Shown here: positions 1-7,700 of the stretch, one piece after another
How the letters are laid out: each line of letters begins with the position of its first letter
How positions within the stretch are numbered: position 1 is the stretch's first letter
From: Neobacillus bataviensis
GTDB lineage: Bacteria > Bacillota > Bacilli > Bacillales_B > DSM-18226
Reading direction: 5' to 3'
DNA: 64,000 nt
NCBI RefSeq assembly: GCF_019969725.1
Contig: NZ_JAHXYW010000006.1
Coordinates: 62,001-126,000 of the forward strand
Made by a program: the position numbers and the translations under genes
Notes under the pieces: generated by a model
What the model was told of the DNA's origin: nothing
Seen by the model: only the letters and a program-made list of their open reading frames with translations
Databases searched by the model: none

Positions 1-810
1 GAAGCTGTTATTCATTTTGCAGGATTAAAAGCTGTTGGAGAATCTGTATCTATTCCACTACATTATTATCATAACAATATTTCAGGGACACTCATACTCT
101 GTGATGTGATGAAGAAGTACGGTGTTAAAAACCTTGTATTTAGTTCATCTGCTACAGTATATGGAACGCCTGACCGAGTGCCGATTTCCGAAGATTCTCC
201 ACTAAGTGCAACGAATCCTTATGGTCGAACAAAGCTAATGATAGAGGAAATATTAAGAGATTTATATATAGCAGATAATACCTGGAGTATAGCCCTATTG
301 CGTTATTTTAACCCAATCGGTGCTCATGAGAGCGGCAGGATAGGAGAGGATCCTAATGGAATTCCTAACAACCTAATGCCATATATTACTCAGGTAGCTG
401 TAGGTAAATTAAAAGAGCTTAATGTATTTGGATGTGACTATCCAACTGTTGATGGGACAGGAGTAAGGGATTATATCCATGTAGTGGATCTCGCTCTTGG
501 TCATTTAAAAGCACTAGAGAAGGTTATGTCATCTAATGGAGTGGATGCTTATAATCTTGGGACGGGAATTGGTTATAGTGTATTAGAAATCGTATTAGCC
601 TTTGAAAAAGCATCTGGAGTGAAAATTCCTTATAAGATTGTGGAAAGAAGGCCTGGAGATATTGCAGTCTGCTATGCTGACCCGACAAAAGCAAGAAGGG
701 AACTTGGTTGGGTTGCTGAAAGAGGAATAGAAGAAATGTGTCGGGATTCGTGGAGATGGCAGCAAAAAAATCCGAATGGGTATGAGAGAAAAGTTTTAAT
801 AAATTCATAA
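1..810 (+). CDS. galE: UDP-glucose 4-epimerase, 5'-truncated by window edge
   Basis: The open frame runs in from base 1, so the N-terminus with the Rossmann glycine motif lies outside the window; 269 of roughly 330 residues are present. The visible part begins with the epimerase segment [16 protein letters not shown], then SSSATVYG, and the catalytic YxxxK appears as YGRTK. Further family blocks are RYFNPIGAH, the [15 protein letters not shown] segment and [12 protein letters not shown]. The enzyme interconverts UDP-glucose and UDP-galactose in the cytoplasm and supplies precursors for surface polysaccharide. A hairpin terminator follows directly, so it ends its transcription unit. Identity is very secure; only the upstream context is missing. 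Confidence 0.96.
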   Translation, partial: EAVIHFAGLKAVGESVSIPLHYYHNNISGTLILCDVMKKYGVKNLVFSSSATVYGTPDRVPISEDSPLSATNPYGRTKLMIEEILRDLYIADNTWSIALLRYFNPIGAHESGRIGEDPNGIPNNLMPYITQVAVGKLKELNVFGCDYPTVDGTGVRDYIHVVDLALGHLKALEKVMSSNGVDAYNLGTGIGYSVLEIVLAFEKASGVKIPYKIVERRPGDIAVCYADPTKARRELGWVAERGIEEMCRDSWRWQQKNPNGYERKVLINS

Positions 811-827
811 TTTTTTTATTAAGAATG

Positions 828-852
828 GGCGCTCTAAAGATGAGCGCCTTTC
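828..852 (+). terminator. Rho-independent terminator after galE
   Basis: A GGCGCTC / GAGCGCC stem with a seven-base loop is followed by a short T-run, 18 bases after the galE stop codon. Confidence 0.85.
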
Positions 853-910
853 ATTATAATCCTTTAATTGAATAAACATAAAAATTTAATTCCAAATAAA
901 AATGCAGCAT

Positions 911-1399
911 CTAGGTTCTTCGCTTTTCTTTAAGTTCATCAATTTTTTCTTGCACAAGCTTAATCATATACTCGTTTATATATATTTGATTTCTTCTTTT
1001 CCAATCAGAAATAAAAATATCTCCCGTTGCTAGAAAATAAAGTAAAAGAAACACAATTATAGTTATGATTGCGCCAATTAAGTTTAGAATATAACCAAGT
1101 AGTTGATTACCTAATATATCAGTATTGCTTTGAACTAGATTTTGAGCAATTTGAGTATTAAATATATAAACAAAAATAGCAGTAGCTAACCCAATATAAA
1201 CGCCCCTTAGACCAAAGTATGAAATTTCTTTTTGAGTTGCCTCTAAATGTCTAAGGATATCACTATATATTTTTATTTGGTCTATTTGTCTCTTTCCGAA
1301 ATATGTCTCTAAAATTTTTAATTCATTGTGAGCATTCTTTCTTAATTTTTCATATTTATCTAAGTTATTTATAATGTAATTCTTTCGTCTTTTTTTCAT
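911..1399 (-). CDS. Small two-helix membrane protein, unknown
   Basis: About 162 residues. A basic N-terminus (MKKRRKN) and a charged helical stretch of about 75 residues come before two hydrophobic segments (around residues 75-95 and 105-130), followed by a charged cytoplasmic tail ending KIDELKEKRRT. I chose the ATG at 1399 because GGTGAT lies just before it; an ATG at 1411 is possible. It lies 19 bases downstream of the zinc-ribbon membrane protein on the same strand, so the two probably share a transcript. I do not recognise a family. Topology suggests a membrane-anchored accessory protein. Confidence 0.6.
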   Translation of the reverse strand: MKKRRKNYIINNLDKYEKLRKNAHNELKILETYFGKRQIDQIKIYSDILRHLEATQKEISYFGLRGVYIGLATAIFVYIFNTQIAQNLVQSNTDILGNQLLGYILNLIGAIITIIVFLLLYFLATGDIFISDWKRRNQIYINEYMIKLVQEKIDELKEKRRT

Positions 1400-1418
1400 A
1401 ATAATCACCATAATAAAT

Positions 1419-2048
1419 TTATTTCTTTTTTACATTAAAATCTAATGTTGAAATATCGTTTTTAAGATTAAAAGGAGGATAGGTAGCGCCATAGTCAGTA
1501 TTATCTAATACTATGTAGTAACTCCCAGCTTCAACTTGTTGGGTTTTAGTATTTGAATAAAGTCCAAAGGTTGATAATTCAGTATTGTAGTAGATATTTT
1601 CATTAGTTCCATTTTCCATTAAATGTACCCACTTTTCATAATTAGTTGAATCCATGAAATAAATATCGATACCTGGACCGGAAGCAATATTATACTCAAT
1701 TGTTATGTCTGCAGTTTCATTTAATTCAACTGGAAAAACTCTGTAATGATCTTCTTGAATTTGCAATTCTTTATCAATTATAGAAACTGGTTGATTGGTA
1801 ATTTGTTTAAATACGTATTCTAAACCGGTTTTATTATCGTCAGAAGGATTAGTAAAGGCAGCATATCCCCAAGCAATAATAAAAGCTAAAAAGAACATGA
1901 TAATTATTCTACTAATTCGAGATTTTTTACTTTTTTCTTCAACTATTGTTTCTCCAACCATTTTTTCAACAGGACACCCGCATTTTACACAAACATCAGC
2001 TTTATCCGATATTTGACTACCGCATTCACTGCAGTTAATTAACGCCAT
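1419..2048 (-). CDS. Zinc-ribbon membrane protein with extracellular beta domain
   Basis: 209 residues from the ATG at 2048, which has a strong AGGAGGAG site; an upstream in-frame ATG would add about 30 unlikely residues. The N-terminus is a zinc ribbon (CSECGSQISDKADVCVKCG), followed by a basic linker, one transmembrane helix (around residues 45-65) and an extracytoplasmic domain with alternating polar and hydrophobic strands, ending in a lysine tail. This layout resembles small membrane proteins of Bacillota with a cytosolic zinc ribbon and an outer sensory domain. Function unknown. It probably forms a two-gene unit with the small membrane protein downstream. Confidence 0.7.
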   Translation of the reverse strand: MALINCSECGSQISDKADVCVKCGCPVEKMVGETIVEEKSKKSRISRIIIMFFLAFIIAWGYAAFTNPSDDNKTGLEYVFKQITNQPVSIIDKELQIQEDHYRVFPVELNETADITIEYNIASGPGIDIYFMDSTNYEKWVHLMENGTNENIYYNTELSTFGLYSNTKTQQVEAGSYYIVLDNTDYGATYPPFNLKNDISTLDFNVKKK

Positions 2049-2114
2049 AAAACTCCTCCTAAAAATCTCTGTATATAGCCTTATTATAGCAAATGTTGGA
2101 AATGTTAAAATAAT

Positions 2115-2140
2115 AAATGAGCTGCCGCAGCAACTCATTT
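2115..2140 (-). terminator. Hairpin terminator for the Cys-rich small gene
   Basis: A stem AAATGAGYTGC / GCAGCTCATTT, about 11 bp and very short-looped, lies just past the stop of the 88-residue minus-strand gene. On the minus strand it is followed by a T-rich tract. Confidence 0.6.
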
Positions 2141-2190
2141 AATAACTCTTTTACACTATTATTGAACAACAGTAATAGATTTATTTTTAT

Positions 2191-2457
2191 TCAAAAGCAT
2201 GCCTTACATTGCCTCCAGCCGTACTGTTGGCTGACTTTATCAGCCTTTTCTATTAATTCGTTTAAATTGTCTGAGCAGTATTTTGGATAACATTTTGTAT
2301 ACTTGCCAATGAAGCGAGCCGAGGTTAAATGACGACAGCCAACGAGATGGAGAACATTACCTGTCTTTCCGCCTGCATTATTAAATATATAACCATTCTC
2401 ATGCTCTTTACACCATTTTTCATATGCTTCTTCTTCGTTTTTAAAGCGTCTAACCAA
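2191..2457 (-). CDS. Small Cys/His-rich protein, unknown
   Basis: 88 residues. The best start is a TTG at 2457, five bases after AGAGGTGAT; a GTG at 2466 lacks a ribosome site. The centre carries GYIFNNAGGKTGNVLHLVGC followed by RHL, and the C-terminus carries KYCSDN and CKACF, so four or five Cys/His residues could bind a metal. The glycine-rich FN-GG-GN-LH pattern looks like a small conserved domain, but I cannot name it. It is followed by its own hairpin terminator. Confidence 0.6.
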   Translation of the reverse strand: MVRRFKNEEEAYEKWCKEHENGYIFNNAGGKTGNVLHLVGCRHLTSARFIGKYTKCYPKYCSDNLNELIEKADKVSQQYGWRQCKACF

Positions 2458-2496
2458 TGTTATCACCTCTGATTTATTAGAACTATTATTTCGGAA

Positions 2497-2612
2497 TTAG
2501 CGATATAATCTCCTAAACCCTGCCTCTTCTGCTTCTTCCTCTGAACAGAACCATTGCTCGCCAAAACTTTCATCAATTTCGTTAACATCATAGTGCGATC
2601 TCCTGATGGAGA
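2497..2612 (-). pseudogene. C-terminal remnant of a sunset-domain-like protein
   Basis: One minus-strand frame reads HYDVNEIDESFGEQWFCSEE and continues EAEEAGFRRLYR before a stop at 2497. The WFCSEEEAEEAGFRR ending resembles the short nuclease-associated 'sunset' domain. There is no start codon or ribosome site, and the open frame stops being plausible exactly where a GGTGTCACGCACC repeat begins (about 2608), so it looks like a fragment cut off by repeat insertion or rearrangement. Confidence 0.35.
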
Positions 2613-2640
2613 AGGGTGTCACGCACCGAATTTTGTCGAA
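2606..2640. repeat. REP-like repeat, GGTGxxTGTCACC family, copy 1
   Basis: GGTGTCACGCACCGAATTTT followed by GTCGAA. Related copies are at 3470-3505, 11085-11100, 14469-14494 and 17299-17316. Confidence 0.55.
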
Positions 2641-2725
2641 GATTGATAGGGTCTTATTTTAACGTGGCAGCGTTCGCTGTGTCTTCGGCATACACAATAA
2701 ACAAAAGGTACCCTTCATTCAGAAC

Positions 2726-3364
2726 TTATTTAAAAAGACTAAGCTGTCTATCTTGTTTATTATATTCAACTCTATGTACTTCTAGGTGTTTTGCTGAATA
2801 TCGCGGATACAAATCCATCATAATAAATAGCAATTCATCTTTTGAAAGAGTCCCTAAAACATTTTTGCCCTCTCTCTTAGAAACCTCCGTTTCAAAATGT
2901 TTATTAATTTTTTTATATAAACCATTGTATAGCATTGGAATATTATTATTTTTTGTGTTAATGAGACCTAAGACTTTTATCATCTGTTTTATGGTTTTAC
3001 GATACCTGTCCAAATTTGGACCTCTATCGCCTTCTTTTGGCTTGTCCTCCATATTTTGAACCTGTGTATGATGAGAAAGGATCATCCAACCTCTTTCTTT
3101 GTAAAATTTACTCGCTTCAAATTCATAGTGATAAAAGTTTTTTCTATTATGTATTGGAGGTTCAAGTTCTTTCAGAACGATAAATTTTGTATCCTTATGC
3201 AGGTATAGCATTGTTCTGTCTTCGTTTTCAAAAAATGAAGGAATTCTCATTATATGTTCAACCCAGCGCACAATGAAATTCTCTTCCGTTTCTCCTATAT
3301 AAACCATGTTTAAAGATTTATTGATAATGGCATATATTCCAGCTTTTAAAAATTGTTCCCCCAT
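2726..3364 (-). CDS. GIY-YIG nuclease-family protein
   Basis: 212 residues from the ATG at 3364 (GAGGG site upstream). The N-terminus contains GIYAIINKSLNMVYIGETEE, the paired GIY and YIG strands of the GIY-YIG fold, and then an arginine in RWVEH at the position expected for the catalytic Arg. The middle is helical with many basic residues and HTQVQN, and the C-terminus ends in a short basic tail. Family members cut DNA as homing, repair or restriction enzymes. Here the gene is alone, between two REP-like repeats. The fold is fairly secure from the two motifs; the biological role is open. Confidence 0.75.
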   Translation of the reverse strand: MGEQFLKAGIYAIINKSLNMVYIGETEENFIVRWVEHIMRIPSFFENEDRTMLYLHKDTKFIVLKELEPPIHNRKNFYHYEFEASKFYKERGWMILSHHTQVQNMEDKPKEGDRGPNLDRYRKTIKQMIKVLGLINTKNNNIPMLYNGLYKKINKHFETEVSKREGKNVLGTLSKDELLFIMMDLYPRYSAKHLEVHRVEYNKQDRQLSLFK

Positions 3365-3469
3365 ACTGTGCCCTCACACTTCAACTATTATTGATTTACC
3401 TTTAATAAAAATTCACAGAATAATCCTATATGTTTCAATGAAATATTTTTAATGATATTAATTTATTTC

Positions 3470-3505
3470 GGTGCTTGTCACGCCTCGAATATTGTCGAGG
3501 AGTGA
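3470..3505. repeat. REP-like repeat, GGTGxxTGTCACC family, copy 2
   Basis: GGTGCTTGTCACGCCTCGAA followed by TATTGTCGAGGAG; it matches copy 1 at 2606 and contains the small stem CCTCGA / TCGAGG. Confidence 0.5.
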
Positions 3506-3639
3506 AACGAATAATGTCATTTTAATTTGTTTTGAATTTAAAAAATATTGGAATACTTGTCATTTATGGTAAAATATTAATGTTAAATTACCTCTTTTTT
3601 CTAATTATAGATTATAAATTTACTATAGGGGAGATTATC

Positions 3640-4263
3640 TTGACGAAAAATAGTTTAACAGAAAGTAAAATGACACAAGTTTTAGATTGGGCGTATGAAA
3701 AAGCAGTTAATGGACTGCCTGGGACAGAAACAGCAGAAGAGTTAGCAGAAAGTTATTTAGAGAAAAACTCATCAGTAGAAAAAGCGATAGATAGCTTGAT
3801 TCGTTGGCAAAACGCTAAAGGAGCAACTAGCGGTTTCTTAACTGGACTAGGAGGACTTATTACATTACCAGTAGCAATTCCTGCAAATATAGCGTCTGTT
3901 ATGTATGTACAAATTAGAATGATCGCCACAATTGCACATATGAAAGGTTATGACTTAAAGGACGATCAAGTTAAAACTTTCGTTTTCGTATGTCTGACTG
4001 GACAAGCTGCTTCGGATATTTTGAAACAGGCTGGTGTAAGAATGGGTACTGCACTTGCCAAAGAGGCTATTAAAAAGATACCAGGCGAGGTAATAAAGGC
4101 AATAAATAAGGCAGTTGGTATTAGACTAATTACGAAATTTGGTGAAAAAGGAATTATTAACTTAGGAAAAGCTGTGCCATTAGTTGGTGGAATAATTGGT
4201 GGAACTGTTGATGGGATTGGTACTAATACTATTGGGAAGACAGCAAAAAGGGTTTTTTCCTAA
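3640..4263 (+). CDS. EcsC-family protein
   Basis: 207 residues from a TTG at 3640, preceded by AGGGGAG at seven bases; the longer open frame upstream is AT-rich and unlikely to be coding. The sequence has the EcsC-family pattern: a helical N-terminus (VLDWAYEKAVNGLPGTETAE), a glycine-rich hydrophobic hairpin (SGFLTGLGGLITLPVAIPAN), a Gln/Arg helix (MYVQIRMIATIAHM), and a C-terminal glycine-rich helix (GKAVPLVGGIIGG). EcsC-family proteins are membrane-associated and their biochemical function is poorly known. The gene stands alone, upstream of the giant NTPase but separated by 440 bases. Confidence 0.85.
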   Translation: MTKNSLTESKMTQVLDWAYEKAVNGLPGTETAEELAESYLEKNSSVEKAIDSLIRWQNAKGATSGFLTGLGGLITLPVAIPANIASVMYVQIRMIATIAHMKGYDLKDDQVKTFVFVCLTGQAASDILKQAGVRMGTALAKEAIKKIPGEVIKAINKAVGIRLITKFGEKGIINLGKAVPLVGGIIGGTVDGIGTNTIGKTAKRVFS

Positions 4264-4704
4264 TATTAATAAACTATCGAAGAAGTAGCCTATATCTTAT
4301 CAACTTCAAATGAACCTTCTGGTGTAAATAAAATTCTAATTGCATTGAAAATCTTAAAGGTAAGCATAGACCTTTTTTAATTTTAAATTAGCCAAATATT
4401 CAAGTCATGAAAAATGACTCGTTTTTTGGCCATTTTTTTGGCCATAAAAGAATGAGTAAAAAATAGGAGGTTGTAAGGATTTTTTAATTACATAAATCAT
4501 AAAACATTGATGGCTAAATCAAAAACTGATTAAAGGGCGAAATTACTTTTATAAAAAGGAAATGCTCTAGTTTTGGAGAATGTAGAGGTATTCTAGCTTT
4601 TGTTTGGTTAAATTAAGCATTTTATATTATATTGATAAATTATTCTCTTCTATAATAAGGGGTATTTTTGATTTAAAAGAAGTAGTTCATTTTGGAGGTA
4701 AATA
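4264..4704. other. Intergenic region upstream of the giant NTPase, with hairpin
   Basis: About 440 AT-rich bases. A hairpin at 4417-4457 (TGGCCA pairs across a T-rich loop, with outer ACTC/GAGT) may end transcription from the EcsC gene. No gene was seen; I find no convincing promoter with normal spacing before the GGAGGTAAATA ribosome site at about 4693. Confidence 0.4.
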
Positions 4705-7700
4705 ATGTCAACACCAGGTATCGCAAATCCTTATTGGTATGAATGGTATGTAGGTCTAGAACAAGTTATTAAAATGATAAATCCAGATAGTAAAATAACT
4801 TACGTAATATTTCAATCAGGTGTACATAATACCATCGACGATGTAGTTGTAGGTTACGAAAATAAACAGGAAATGTGTTTTCAAGTTAAACACGAGATTG
4901 GGAATGTAGGAAAAGGAAATTTAACATTTAGTAAGTTAATTGAGCCGACAACTAGGGAAAGTGGAACTGAAAAAGTAAGTTTAATTAAAGCGATTGCTAT
5001 TGGTTGGGAAGAAGCAAAACTTCTAGAGGCGAATGAGATTATACCTATATTATACACAAACAGAAATTTAGGAGTTAATAGTACCAATAGATTTTTTTGT
5101 GGTAATGAGTATAAAGCACTATCACTAACAAAATTCGTCGAAAAACTAAAGGAAGTATTAAAAAAAACTGCCTGTATTCAGGATATTGAAAAGCATATAG
5201 ATGAGCAAGATTTTAAGATGCAATGGTTGGAATTTAAAAATGCTATAAATGATAATGATACTAAAGTTATTGAATTTCTAAAGGCATTAAAAATTGAATA
5301 CAATCAGGGGTCGCTTGATGATTTAGAAAATAAGATGATTAAATCATTAGAAGAAATCTTTAAATGTAATCAAATAGTCGCTCAAAATCTTTTTGATAAA
5401 CTTTGTGCAAAATTAAAAATTTGGACTACAACAAGAAGAATGGATAAAGAAAAAGTTACTGTAGAAGATGTATTTGATGCTTTGTCAATAAATAATGATA
5501 TAGAACATGGTGAGCATAAGCTACCGTATCCATCTCCATTCTTTTTAAGTAGAGAGGTATTTTCCGAAGAATTAATAAGATTAATAAAAAAGACAAATAA
5601 AAAAATAATTTTTATTTCAGGCGAACCTGGGAGTGGGAAAACAAGTCTTATTAGTTACCTTCAGCTAAAGCATAATCTTTTTAGGGCAAGATATCATACA
5701 TTTAAACCAATCTCTCCTGAACAAAAGTTTTATAATGCAGATCCCGGCTTATCAAGACCCGAGTCTTTATGGTATGACCTTTTAATTCAATTAAGAGGTT
5801 ACTTTAAAGGTCAATTAAATAAATATGCAATACCAGTAACAAATGCATTATGTTCGGTTGAACAGATGCGCAATGAAGTAATTAAATTGGCCAAATTATT
5901 ATACGAAAATACAGGAGAAAAAACAGTTATCTGTATCGATGGAATAGACCATGCAGCTAGGGTCCAAAATGATGTTACTTTTTTATCAACTTTGTTTAAC
6001 CCCTCAGAAATCCCAGAGGGAGTAATATTTACTATCGTAGGTCAACCAGCATTAATGTATGATAAATATCCAGTGTGGATAAGAAGACAATCTGAGTATG
6101 TAGAGCATGTTCCAATGCCTAAATTATTGAGGGAAGATATAATCTCATTAATAACTGAAACGGAGATTGAACTTAAGATAGATGTAGATGTATTAGCGGA
6201 ATTCATTTTTGAAAAAACGGAAGGCAATAATTTATCTGTAGTGTTTGCTATTGAAGAGGCTAAAGTTTGTAAAGATATTGATGAGTTTGAAAAGTGTATA
6301 GATAAAAAACATGTAAGTGGTGATATAACAAATTACTATAGCCATATATGGGGATATGCTTCAGCATATTTAAATACAAAGAGTTTAGGCTTTCCTTTTC
6401 CAGAAACAGTGGTAGCCAGTGCAATAACTTTATTAGGTGGTAGAGTGAATTCTAAAATCCTAAATAAGGCTTTGGAAATTAATCTAAAGAAAGAAGAGTG
6501 GGAAGAGCTACTGGATTTACTATATCCTTTGATCCAAAAGGTTAGTAATAATGAAAATGAATATGCGTTATTTCATAATGATTTTCGAGTGTTTTTAATG
6601 GCAGAAATTAATCAGAGTAGTTCTATTTTTAAGAGGGTAGCATCTCAATTAGCTGACTATTATATCTCAAACCACAATACTGTAGAAAGTTTAGTTAATT
6701 TAATGCCTTTGTTAATTAGTGCGGATAAAAAAGATATAATAGCTGAGGCTTTTAATGTTGAATATGTGATGCATGCCCTGTCTTATGGTATATCTAGAAA
6801 TAAGTTACGTGAATATGCAGAAATAGCTTATGAGTCTGCATTAAATTCAAAAGAATGGAAAACTTATCATAACGTATATCTTGCGATAAATACGTTGCAT
6901 CAACATTTTAGATATTACGAATTTTTTGATAAGAAGTATACACTTCAGGATAAGTCTTATGTAAAAAAAATACATCCTTATGAATTGAATAGCTCCCCAT
7001 TAAAAATAGAGTACCTATACAGTTATAAAGAGATGTTAGATTTTTGTGAAGACCTATTAACATATAAAGATTCCATTTCAAAACGAAGAGCATGTTCAAC
7101 ATATAACCTTTGGATGAAAGATTTAACTCCACCAAAGTTTGTAAACGAACTAAATGTAAATGAATTATTGTCTCAGGGGTTATGGGATGAAAATCTAAAA
7201 GTAGAAATAATAAATAAGTGGGCAACATTAGCATCAAAATTGGATATTGGTAATATAGTAGATGTTGATTCATTACAATGTGAAGAAGAAATAAAGGCTT
7301 CTGTTCAATTTAATAATACTTATTTCGAATACCTATTAGAAAATAATAAAATAGATGAATCAATAAATGTTATTAAGAACGGTGGGGTATCATTTAGTTG
7401 CATAGAAGATAACATAAAAAAGATTTTATTTAGAGATAGCGCAACTGAATTTAAGGAAATATTAAAGAAAATAATCGAAAAAAGACCAAATTTAAATGAT
7501 CAATTATTAGCAAGAATATGCTTAATAACTTCAATTAAAGAACTTGAAACAATTAATCTAGAGGAATTAGAACCCATTTCATATATAACTGATCAAACAA
7601 GTTTGAAAATGATTTGTTTTTCAATAATTAAAGGATTTCAAGACTATGACAAGGATGTTTCTATATCAATCGATCAAATTAATGAGTTGTTAAGTACTGG